64,000 bases of DNA from Ochotona curzoniae (taxonomy: Eukaryota; Chordata; Mammalia; Lagomorpha; Ochotonidae): positions 69,482,501-69,546,500 of the forward strand of contig NW_024466599.1 of the NCBI RefSeq assembly GCF_017591425.1. The letters run 5' to 3'. Position 1 is the stretch's first letter. Every line of letters starts with the position of its first letter. Under the pieces are notes generated by a model. It did not search any database. It was given only the letters and a program-made list of their open reading frames with translations, and was not told the DNA's origin. Below are positions 12,555 through 23,149 of the stretch, in pieces. A program made the translations under genes and the position numbers.

Positions 12555-12885
12555 AGGGGCTGACGTTGTGCCACAGTGGGTTAAGTTGGTGCCTGAGATG
12601 GTGGCATTCAGGTGCCAATTAGAGTAAGAGTTTCCCCACCTCCAGTTAAGTTCCCTACTAATGGCCTAGGAAAGCAGAAGATGGCCCAAGTGTCTGGGCT
12701 CCTGGACCTCACATGTGAGACCCAAGTGGAGGTCCCAGGTCCTGGCTTGAGCGTGGTTCAGCCCTAGTTGTGGCCATGTAAGGAGTAGTGTGAATCAGCA
12801 CATGGAAAATCAGCCTCTGTCTCTCTCCTCATAAACCTGCCTTTCAAATAGTTCTGTTGTTGTTGTTATGCTTTTTAAATAAAAA
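12555..12885 (+). mobile_element. CSINE
   Basis: Starts ggggctgacgttgtgccac. The body contains agatggcccaagtgtctgg and the 3' part cctgcctttcaaatag, with a small (TTG)n insertion before the tail. Confidence 0.88.
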
Positions 12886-12949
12886 ATATCTGAAAACCAT
12901 AGGAGATCACAAGAGACTGCAAAACTGGAGTTGCAGAAGGAGAAAAAGG

Positions 12950-13225
12950 GGTGGCAACATTTGACACCAGTGGCCCATAAAAGCACGGGTTCCAGTCCTG
13001 GCTGTTCCACTTCTGATTCAGTTCTCTCTAATGTGCCTGAGAAGGCAGTGGAGGAAGGCCCAAACCTGTGGGCCTATGCCACCCACAGAGCATACCCAGA
13101 TGGAGTTTCTAGGTCCTGTTTTGTCCTGGCCCAGCACCAGCTATTGCTGCTAGCTGAGAGATGAACTCTGTCTGTCGGTCTCTGTTGTAATGCTGCCTTT
13201 CAAGTAAATACATTTTTTTTCAATT
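12950..13225 (+). mobile_element. CSINE, head degenerate
   Basis: The readable body runs from cgggttccagtcctggc to ctgcctttcaagtaaatac. The first 40 bases are mostly lost. Confidence 0.8.
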
Positions 13226-13521
13226 GCAAAAAAGAGATAAAGAAGGCATTTATATGACAAAGGGGTCAAGAGAATATAAGAATTGTAAATATATTTGTTC
13301 CTAATATCAGACATCTAAATGCACTAAACATACACAAAATCTAAAAGGAGTGACAGACTTCAAAACAAAAATCATGGTTACCAAGGACTTGCTGTTGTGG
13401 CTGATCATAATCTTCTCCTATGTGAGCACTGCAATCAATCAGCATGCAACTGCTTCTTCATTTCTTTACCAGCCTGTGAAGTTTGCCTTATGCATGTGTG
13501 GCCTGATACATCAAAAGACTC

Positions 13522-13688
<167 letters not shown>

Positions 13689-13689
13689 A

Positions 13690-15395
13690 TTGTACCTTCT
13701 CTAACTCTGAAACTTCCAGATGCTCTGTTTGAGATTCTCCCTTCTGTGAGGTGAGCTGGAGAGCACTGCCCAGCAGAAAGCTGTAGCAACCACAATGCTC
13801 ACTGAATTTCTGCCTTACTCAGGAAATGACACGTATAGGTGCTATCCAATGTTTCAGAGTGGCTTTTGCATATATTTTCTCCTGTTTTTTAGCTGCTTGT
13901 ATCAGGGAGATAAGCCCAGTTCTTGTGAACTCCATTATGCTTGGAAACATGACGTCTACATAATAAGGAACCAATGAGAACTCAGTGAAGACAATTTGTA
14001 CAAGCGACAAATCAAAGCCTACAAGGATAAGCAAGTGCCAGAATGGGGCTGGCAGCTTGCAATAAACTTTGTTTGCCTAGGACTCAAAAAAGAAGATCCA
14101 TCAAGTGATGGATCTTTATACTTTAAATGTGATGCAGACATACGCACACAAATACCAACACTAGCCTTGTTTATGAAACCCACGAGTTGTTGAAAGACAG
14201 CAAGAGTTAAGACAGAGGAATCTAAAAGGTTAGGCAAAAGAAAAAAAAAGACCACTTCATTTGCAATGCATCTGTCACCAGCCTTTCCTTCCACCAGACA
14301 GAATGCTGATGCTACAGCAATGGCTCTCAAATAGCTCAATCAAAATAAAAATGTCCATCATTTGACTACCTGTAACCACCTCTATGAAAATTATCTTAAT
14401 TCAAATATCACCTGGATTACAAAAAAATTTCCTAAGCATTCTTTTGCTTTTGCCTTTCAGAAAGCAGCCAGTGAGATCCTTTCAAAAGTACTTCTGTTAT
14501 TCTTGCCCAAAATGCACAGCACAAATGTCATCATGAGAAAACACTAGATCATTCCAAAGACATTCTACAAAATATCTGGCCAGTACTCAACAAAGTGGCC
14601 ACATTCATGAAAGAAGAATCCCCTCTCCTTTCAAGGCGTGGTGAGCGTGTCTGGCAGTTTGTCAATGCTTCTGGATTCCATCAACTGTGCACTTGGCTGC
14701 TTGGCACATCTGACCACAGAAATCCAAACACAACTTGTCAAGCACACTAGACAACCTCACTTACACCATACACAGTCTGTGACAGCAAAGAAATCCGGGA
14801 CAGAAACCTTGTCCTACCCCCTTGCAGGTTTAAGTATATATAACTGTTCCAGATCCCTCTGTATACATGTATATATAAATATAAAACAGAATGTATAATA
14901 TATACATAGGACTCTAACTACTTTGCATTTTAATAGTTTCATGAAATAGAAAGGTTTAGCCAAGAGGAAACTTTGGCTTGAATGTGGGCTTGGGATTCTT
15001 TTTTTCCTCCTATGCTGGATAAATATGCCTTAACAATCAACATAATTTGGGAGCTGGGTTCTTGTTTTGAGTGCCAAGTGCATCTCTTTATGGCTAGTTA
15101 AATTTCTTTCCAAGCTCAGTTACGCCTTCAGACCCTTCACTGACCATCTGCCTTATTTATCTTACAGCTGCAAATGTGACTGAAAAGATGAAGGGAAGAG
15201 GCCAACAGACTCAAGGTACAAAACTTTTTAACTTGAAACTTTTTAACTTGAAATTACCTAGGTAAATGATGAGAAAACTATTCCCACTGTAGTTATTAAG
15301 ATGGCCTGAGTGAACTGAATAGGGAGTTCACTCCAGTTCTTACTTTACAGGTGGCCATATCTCTAAACTTTTTAGAATCACTGGCAGCTTCAGTA
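13690..15395. other. Intronic sequence, mostly unrecognised
   Basis: No gene was recognised. A short block near 14450-14520 (cagccagtgagatcctttc) faintly resembles the L2 consensus but is too short to call. Confidence 0.5.
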
Positions 15396-15399
15396 GAGA

Positions 15400-15655
15400 T
15401 CATGAAGCACATGGAAGGTCTGGCAGCAAAAATTAACAGCTGCTCCACTTTCGATCCAGTTCCCACTAATGGCCTCTGTAAAGTAGCAAAAGACTGTCCA
15501 AGTGTTTGGGCCCCTACCACCTATGTAAAAGATTCAGACAGATCCTGGCTCAGCCCTGGACATTATGGCCATCTGAGCAGTGAACCAAAGGGGGATAAAA
15601 AATGTCTCAACTGCTTTCTCTCCCTCTAACTCTGACTTTCAAACAAAATTACTGA
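15400..15655 (+). mobile_element. CSINE, 5' truncated or degenerate
   Basis: Body readable from gctgctccactttcgatcc through tggcctctgtaaagtagc to ctgactttcaaacaaaatt. Confidence 0.8.
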
Positions 15656-16338
15656 ATATTAGGGAAAAAAAGCAGAGAAAGAAAGGTTTTAAAACAAGTG
15701 AGGACAAAGAAATTCTGGAGAAAAAAAATCAAAAGTAAGTCCAGGGTACAAAAGCCTTATCAAGACTTTTCAAAGTCAGTTTAAAGTAGACATTGTACAG
15801 GTAATGTTCTCACACTCTCTAAGATGAAATATGATTACAGATGTTGGGTAACCAACCCCAAAAATGGACAGAAGAAATCAAGGGGAAACAACATTTGTAA
15901 ATACAGCTTTTTAAGTAGTTTACTTTTAGAAGCATGATAATGTTCACATACTCAGCCCCACTGCCCCCACCCTTTGATAACTAAGAAGTAGGATGAACTA
16001 AAAATAGAAAACAATAATCAACTTAATTTTAACCACATCAACAGAGACAGAAAGGAAAAGAACTAACACAGAAACTGCAAAACAGTACTTTGGATACTGT
16101 AAGGCTAATGACAAAATAAACATAGATAAATATTATGCTCTAATTACTAGTACAAACTATTCTAGGGGATAGATGTGAGCAACTGAAACACTACCTAGGA
16201 CTAAAAAAGTCAAACAGATACATTGTGAATCATGAAAGCCAGGTCTCTCATTGTTAGAAGAAGAAAGCTGAAACATTAAGGGCTGGGGAAAGACTGAATG
16301 ATTCCTACAGCACTAGAATCAGAGGTATCACTTTAAAC
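15656..16338. other. Intronic sequence, nothing recognised
   Basis: AT-rich intron with short A runs only. Confidence 0.5.
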
Positions 16339-16350
16339 TAGTGACTTTTT

Positions 16351-16674
16351 TTTAAAAGATTTATTTTTTTATTTTCATTGGAAAGGCAGATATACAGAGA
16401 GGAGAGACAGAGAGGAAGATCTTCCGTCCGATGATTCACCCCCCAAGTGAGCACAAAGGCCAATGCTATGCTAGTCCGAAGCCAGGAGCCTCTTCTGGGT
16501 CTCCCACGCGGGTACAGGGTCCCAAAGCTTTGGGCCATCCTCGACTGCTCTCCCGGGCCACAGGCAGGGAGCTGGAAGGGAAGCGGGGCTGCCGGGATTA
16601 GAACCAGTGCCCTATGGGATCCCGGGCGTGCAAGGTGAGGACTTTAACCACTGCGCCACCGTGCTGGGCCCTAA
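16351..16674 (-). mobile_element. CSINE, young-looking full-length copy
   Basis: The reverse complement is close to the youngest copies at 37468 and 40397, including the CpG-bearing head ccaccgtgctgggccc. The duplication TAGTGACTTTT flanks it, at about 16339-16350 and 16676-16686. Confidence 0.93.
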
Positions 16675-16689
16675 AATAGTGACTTTTAA

Positions 16690-17304
16690 TATATACAAAG
16701 AGATGGACACACTTACAGAGATGCATGCACATGTATTCATGCACTGAAAGTCAGGGACAGAAGCAATGATCCCTCAGGAGCAACAAGCATCTCTAGCAAC
16801 CAGGTTTGGTTTCCAATGGCATCTTCAATTAAAGATACCAATTTCTTTGGGGAAACAGCTATTTCCAGGGTTGAGATAAACCTAGAACACTTCACACTCC
16901 CAAATGCAAGGAAAAATGATGGGGGCACACCAAAAGACTCTAACAGCTAATTATGGAACACTTTGAGCAATAAAAGAAAAGAAGAAAATTATCAGCAACA
17001 AATTAACAGTAACAGCAGTTACCAGCAACATAATTAAAATGGAGGGAAAGGATAGTTCTTCAAAGGAGTCCAATTCTTTGGCTTTGGAGACACTGGTAAA
17101 CACAACAATAACTGTCACAGGGAAGAGTCACCAATTCCAATTTGTGCTAAATTAATTGGTAAAAACTTAATGATGAGAACCACCAGGGTATTTGTATGAT
17201 CTCTGAGAATCTTCCAGCAAGTCGGCTCTTAAGTAACTTGGCAACGTACTAGCTATTCAAAAACACCTGGCCACACCACCGTCATCACATGATGGAAGCT
17301 AATA
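16690..17304. other. Intronic sequence, nothing recognised
   Basis: No coding or repeat signature was recognised. Confidence 0.45.
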
Positions 17305-17395
17305 GAAAGCCTGGAACAACGATCACACCTGCTTCTCCCTAACCCTAGATCCTTCCCACCCTGACTATGTAAACATCATCTTTAAAAAAAAGAAA
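17305..17395 (+). mobile_element. Tail-only fragment of the composite (SVA-like) retroposon
   Basis: The segment cttctccctaaccctagatc, then ccttcccaccctgactatg and taaacatcatc plus an A-rich tail, matches the last 80 bases of the large copies ending near 26690, 42985 and 54765. It appears to be a 5'-truncated insertion. Confidence 0.6.
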
Positions 17396-17940
17396 AGGTA
17401 ACGAGAAAATCAGCATCACTTACATCATGTAAATTTTAATACAGAGTGCTGAGAAAAATTCCACATAACTTCTGTGGTATTCCAACTAAAAATCTACAAC
17501 TTCAATTCTGAGTAAACAGCGGGCAGGTAACCACAAACTGAGACATTCTATAAAAAATCTAGTGTCAAGGTCACTAAATGCCATTAGCATTATTCAGAGA
17601 AACCCAAATAAAGTGTAAACGTGAACTGCTCACTTCCTGGTACTGATAATTATGGTTATAGAAGTTAATATCTGAAAACACAGGCTGAAGACTTTTGGGA
17701 ACTCTGTACCATTTTAATCAACTTTTTGCAATTTAAAAATTATTTCAAAAAATTTTAAAAACTAGATGCAACAATTTTCAAGAAATAACCAATCAAGAAA
17801 ACTAAAAACTTTATGAATTAGATGTTTGAAAAACTCCATTGATCAGCTCAGAGAGAAAATACACACTAAAAATACAGCCTAATAATAAAAATATTACAGA
17901 TAAACACCTACAGCTAACATGGTGGTCAGAAGAAATTCAT
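17396..17940. other. Intronic sequence, nothing recognised
   Basis: AT-rich intron with no recognisable feature. Confidence 0.45.
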
Positions 17941-17942
17941 TT

Positions 17943-18257
17943 TTAAAAAATATTTGTTTTTATTGGAAAGTCAGATATTCAGAGAGGAGAGAGAGAAAGG
18001 AAGATCTTCCCTCTGATGATTCACTCACCAAGCGTCTGCAACTGCTGCAGCTGAGCCAATCTAAAGCCAGGAACCTCCTCCAGGTCTCCCACGCCAGCGC
18101 AGGATCCCAAGCCTTTTGGTCGGCCTCAACTGCTTTCCCAGGCCACAAGCAGGGAGCTGGATGGGAAGCAGGGCTGCTGGGATAAGAACCAGTGCCCACA
18201 TGGGATCCCGGCATGTTCAAGGGGAGGACGTTAGCTGCTAGGCTACCGTGCTGGTCC
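17943..18257 (-). mobile_element. CSINE
   Basis: Full-length reverse copy from the T-rich tail to the head gctaccgtgctggtccc. The flanking GAAATTCAT repeats on both sides fit a target-site duplication. Confidence 0.92.
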
Positions 18258-18289
18258 CGAAATTCATATTCTTATATGATCAGGCTTAT

Positions 18290-18420
18290 ATCTCAGCCTG
18301 GCCAGACCTGGTTGTTGTAGCCATTTGGGAGTGAAACAGCAGATGGGAAGAGCTTCATTCTCTCTCTCCCTCTCCCCAAATCCATGCCCTTCAAATACAT
18401 AAATCTAAAAACTAAAAATT
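18290..18420 (+). mobile_element. CSINE 3' half only
   Basis: Only the 3' part is present (agccatttgggagtgaaac to ttcaaatacataaatc). It is 5' truncated or broken. Confidence 0.75.
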
Positions 18421-18483
18421 TTAAATTATATAAGAAATACTACATATAAGGGCACACACACACACACAAAAAAAAAAACCATG

Positions 18484-18520
18484 AAGGACTTCAGCTGCTA
18501 GACTACTGTGCCGGGCCCTA
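18484..18520 (-). mobile_element. CSINE 5' head fragment only
   Basis: The segment aggacttcagctgctagac then tactgtgccgggccc is the reverse complement of just the first 37 bases of a SINE. It directly follows a (CA)n and A-rich run, and no SINE body is attached. Confidence 0.7.
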
Positions 18521-18716
18521 TAAATTTTTTTTGAAGTACCATTATACTACATTGAAAAATATTTAATAAACAGTTGGGAAATCTAGAAAAGTAGTAGTTT
18601 TGGAAAGCCAGATTAATTTAGCTATGGAGACTAAGAGCTGTCCACAAAACATTGAAATAACATTGTCAAGCAGACAACTAGAAATGGGTGTTCAAGGAAG
18701 CCCTTAAGATTCTAAT

Positions 18717-19034
18717 CCAGGGCCGCACATGGTGGCTCTGGCGCAAAATCCTCACTTTGCACAGGCCAGCATTTCATATGGGCCAGTTTGTGTTACGGCT
18801 GTTCCACTTCCCATCTGGTTCCCTGCCTGTGGTCTGGGAAAGCAGTAGAGGACAGCCCAAAACCTTGGAACCATGTGGGAGACTTGGAATCAAATTCTGG
18901 CTTCTGGCTTGGATTGGTTTAGCTCTGGCCATTGCAGCCACTTGGGGAGTGAATCAGAAGGCAGAAGATCTTTCTGTCTTTCTCTCTGTAAATCTGCCTT
19001 TCCAATAAAAACAAATAAATCTTTTTAAAAAATC
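18717..19034 (+). mobile_element. CSINE
   Basis: Head agggccgcacatggtggc to tail ccaataaaaacaaataaatc. Full length, moderately diverged. Confidence 0.92.
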
Positions 19035-19041
19035 TCAATCT

Positions 19042-19372
19042 AGGGGCCAGCATGGCATAGCACGCCAATCCTCCACCTATCACACAGACATCTCATATGG
19101 GAGTTGGTTCTAGTCCCCACTATCCACTTTTGCTTTAGCTCCTTGTTAATGACTTGAGAAAGCAGAGGAAAGTAGAAGAAAGTAGCCCAAAGCCTTGAGC
19201 TCCTGAGCTCACGTGCGAGGCACAGAACTCCTGGTTCCCAGCTTCCGACCGGCACAGCACCAGCCATTGCAGCCGTTTGGGGAGTGAACCAGCAGATGGA
19301 AGATGTTTATGTTTGTCTATGTCTACATCTCTCTCTCTGTAACTATTCCAAGGACAAATCTTAATCAGAAAA
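19042..19372 (+). mobile_element. CSINE
   Basis: Head ggggccagcatggcatagc directly after the previous copy, in tandem orientation. The 3' end near 19350 is degenerate. Confidence 0.9.
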
Positions 19373-20484
19373 CATCCTGAAAGTGGATCACAGTCCCAGC
19401 CACAGGATATTTACTCGATAATAGTGTTAAACGGGCCTACGCCCACCAGCTGAGAAAATTCCTAATCAAGGTAAAATCAGATTAAGTAATTGATAATTTT
19501 TAATTGGCTGATGGCAATTAACGGAAGTCTTTAATTCTTCTGGCCATGACATTTGTATCCCACATTTTCAGCTCCCAACTGAATTATGTATTCCTTATAT
19601 ATTTTACAATATACATGCAGAAGCTATACAAATATGTCTGTATGCTTGAATATATTCCCACCCTTGCAAACTAACGAAGGGATCAGTGTTTTGAAATAGA
19701 ATGTTAAATCACAGTGTATACTTAATAGCTATTAAGTATATCTTAATAGCCACTGCCATGTTCCTAAGAAGATTAAATTAATTTCTATCTGTATTCAATA
19801 AATGATTGAATAAATTTAATTACTTAAAATGTGAAACTTCTACAAAAGGCCAAAGTAAAATAAGCAAAGTAAATACAAGTAACAAACTGGACAAAGTATT
19901 TCAGAGTTATTTCCCTAACATATATATGAAAACTTCTTAAAATTCAAGTTACAACGAAACATGAATACAGGTTATAAAAATACAAATGGTAATAAAACAT
20001 CTAAATCCACATTGTAATGAAATCCAAATTAAAGAAAAAGTATTATTTTTTAAACATCAAATTGGCCAAAAAAAAAATCAGTAATAACAACAAAGACAAT
20101 GGTACTTCCAAAAAGCCTGTGGGGAAATGGAATTTGAAAGTTTAGTTTTGTGTAAAACAAAAGAAATTTGGAATCCATGCATAATTTTTTCCTAATATGT
20201 CAGTCCATAAACACTTATGTTACCCTTGGGGCTGGATAATCAAGCTCTCTCACTGATTACCAGAAGAGAGGTAAGATGATTCAACAACATGGCATTTGGC
20301 CTACATGCTGTCACAAACACTACTACTCCTGGTTTCAACCCACAGGAGAAAAGTGAAGGCAAACAAGTTAAACTAACACAGAAAATATTACCCAATCTTT
20401 ACTTATTAAGTTTCTTTAAAGCCCATACAAAAGCGCATTCAATTATAATTTGTTTAGATGTATAGAGTAAAAATAAATAATTAC
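19373..20484. other. Intronic sequence flanking the 20485-20618 exon
   Basis: AT-rich. A block at about 20115-20225 (aaaaagcctgtggggaaatg and further) looks like an old interspersed repeat that I cannot name. Confidence 0.4.
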
Positions 20485-20618
20485 CTCTCCAATGAAGACT
20501 ACTATAACACAGTCCTGCTTCTCTTCAGGATACAGATTATCAATAAGGGAATGGAGAGTTTCTATGAGGTAAGACTTAACTTCTCTCTTCACTGTAGGAA
20601 TTCCCATTACTATTGAAA
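20485..20618 (-). CDS. MGAT4A: MGAT4A exon, N-terminal part of GT54 catalytic domain, about residues 135-179
   Basis: This 134-nt exon follows an attctgttgcag acceptor and ends exactly on a codon (GGA GAG) before GTAATT. The encoded segment contains [34 protein letters not shown] and CVIVVFIGE. The alternating hydrophobic beta-strand (VSIVMGIP) and helix pattern is typical of the nucleotide-sugar binding fold of this enzyme family. It is flanked by the two longest introns of the window, about 11 and 12.8 kb, both inflated by SINEs and, on the upstream side, by the 3.5-kb composite retroposon. Confidence 0.95.
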
Positions 20619-20796
20619 CTGCAACAGAATAATTTAGTAATTAGAAGATTTCACAAAGAAAAATATACGAAAACATTATTATGAAAGCATTATATTCAAA
20701 CTGAGAGTACTGAAGGATAATATATAGATATCTAGATATTAAGCTCCAGAAAGCAAAATAATCAAAAGCTCAAAGGCAATACCTATTAACACTGTG

Positions 20797-21020
20797 AAAT
20801 TTTTTTTTTTTTTTTGAAAAGCAAAGGGAGAGAGAAAAAAAAACAGAGACAAATTCTATCAAGTGGTTAATTCCTTAAACGCCTGAAACAGAACAAGCTG
20901 TGCTGGGTCAAAGACAGAAACTGAGAACTTCATGCAGGTTTCCACACATGGAGACAGGAACCCGAGTATTTGGGCCATCACTGGCTCTCCATCTTCCTAG
21001 GCATATTAGCAGAAAACTAA
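20797..21020 (-). mobile_element. CSINE, diverged and truncated
   Basis: A T run is followed by the reversed SINE body (aacttcatgcaggtttccac, gtatttgggccatcactgg). The head is missing. Confidence 0.72.
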
Positions 21021-21187
21021 TGTCTTTTCCTCATGGTTTAAGAGTAAGAACAAAAGTAAAGGAACTGATAAAACTGAAGACATTAAACCTCACAATGAAA
21101 AACAAGTGGCTATAAAGTATAAGCAGCAAATTTTACAATACATCCAAAACTTGCAAACACTAAATATGTGTTAGCAGCTTACAGGAA

Positions 21188-21458
21188 TTTAGCAACTGAG
21201 ATGGTGGTTAAGAGCCCCATGTCCCATGTCTGAACAGAACACAGGGTCCTGATGCTGACTCCATTTCCTGACTCCAGCTGCCTACTGACACAGACCCTGA
21301 AAGGCAGTAACGATGGCTCATGTAGTTGGTCTCCTCCAACTAGGAGAAGCAGATTCAGTTCCTGGCTTCCAGCTTCAGATCCCAGCCACTGCAGGCTTTG
21401 GGTAGTGACACAGCACACAAGATCTCTCTTTAATAAGTAAAAATTTTAAATAAAAGAT
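21188..21458 (+). mobile_element. CSINE, diverged
   Basis: Head gcaactgagatggtggttaag, body ctggcttccagcttcagatc, 3' end tttaataagtaaaaatttt. Confidence 0.78.
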
Positions 21459-21894
21459 TTGGTGTAACATATAGCAGCTTTAAGCATATTATGCACTTGC
21501 AAGGCTACAAGATCACTTATGTCATTTCCTTGTTAAAAATATATAACCTCAATCTAAGTATAAAAAAACCTCAAATTCAAACTTGGGGAAATTCCACAAA
21601 ATAACTAAATAACTAGCCTATACCCTTTAAAGGCCATGAAATACAAAGAACAAGGAAATGTTCCAAATAGTTAAAAATTAAGGAAACATGACAATTAAAT
21701 GAAATGTAACATATTGAATTGGTTCCTAGAACAGATTAAAAAGAAATAACGAAAAAAGACAGTCTGAATAGGCACCAATGTTAGTTTACAGTATAGTATT
21801 AACATTAATTTCCCAGTTTTAATCTCTAATATGTAAAAACTTCATAAAATCATTTATTATTGTCTAAAACTATAGTTAACCTATCAGTTACACT

Positions 21895-22182
21895 TTTTTA
21901 ATGATTTATTTGTTTGAAAGTCACAAAGGCATTGAGAGACAGAGAGCAACATCATCCATCTGCTGGTTTATTACCCAGATGACTGCAATGGTAAGGGTTA
22001 GGCAAGGCCAAAGCAGCAGCTAGGTGCTTCTTCAAGCTCTCCCACATGGGCAGTCAAGGGTCAAATACCAGGCAGGTAGCTGCCCTGGAAGTGGAGCAAC
22101 AAGGACAGGAACTGGTACCCACATGGGATGCTGGCTTTACAGACAGTCACCTTATCCATGAGGCCACAATGCTGGCTCCTAC
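21895..22182 (-). mobile_element. CSINE
   Basis: From tttttaatgatttatttg to the reversed head ccacaatgctggctcc. Confidence 0.87.
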
Positions 22183-22624
22183 ATCGCTTGTTTTGAATTC
22201 CAATTTTGTTCCCTCTCGATTAACACATTTGAACAGTTTGGAAACGTGAATTTGACATTTATTGATATGCAATTTGTTCTCTGAGACAACACTTGCTAGG
22301 TTAACATCTGAAAATTGCACCCTGCAATTTTCAGAAAGCTGAATAGAACCATGTAGAAACAGACAAAATATATACACCTCAAACACCTACTAGCTTTCTC
22401 AGTTCATTCCATATTACCAGCCACATCCATTCATGCTAGGGATTATACCTCCAGTAGGAATTCAGACATCCAACACTATCCCAATTCACTATAACTTAGA
22501 GACAAACTTTCTACAGCCACTTTAACAAGCTAACCTCAGGTCTACAGCAGGTCTACCATATTTATAATATTTACACATTTCATAATCATGTGACAGGTAA
22601 AACAGTGCTAACATTTTTTACTAT

Positions 22625-22930
22625 GACTTTTTTTTTAAGTTAGAGTTACAGGAAGAGAAGGGGAAGAGGGACTATGTCTTCCATCTACTGGTTTACTCTC
22701 TGGATGGCAGTAACAGCTAGGGCTGGGGCAGGCTGAGGGCAGAAGCCAGGAACTTCAAAGGGCCTCCCAGATGGGTGGCAAGGGCCCAGATACTTGAGTT
22801 GCTTCCACTGCTTTGCCCAGGTCAGCAGCAGGGGACTACAAGTGGAGCAACCAGAAGTCAAACTAGTGCTGACAAAGGATGCCAGCATCTCAGACAGTGA
22901 CATTAACTGCTATGCTACATGTCAGCCCTT
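22625..22930 (-). mobile_element. CSINE, diverged
   Basis: From gactttttttttaagttag to the reversed head ctacatgtcagccc. Confidence 0.85.
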
Positions 22931-23149
22931 GTTTTTGACTGTTGTGATCCTAATCACATTTTGCTCACTCCACTGCACAAGTCATACAGCAAAATAACTT
23001 TTGAGGAACACATATGTTGTGTTATATAATTGACTATATTCTCCATTAAGTTTTCAAAAATTACTATCTTAAAATCTTAATATTCTGGTGTTACGTATCG
23101 ATACAAAAATATTTTGTAAAAATATTAAATAAAGCCATTTGTGTCGGGT

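Noticed and set aside
16200..16330. Possible MIR fragment (gaagaaagctgaaacattaag)
   Set aside because: Too short and too diverged to separate from chance.
20115..20225. Block resembling a dispersed mammalian repeat (gtggggaaatggaatttg and following)
   Set aside because: The pattern is familiar but I could not name the family or set its limits, so it is not listed as a repeat.
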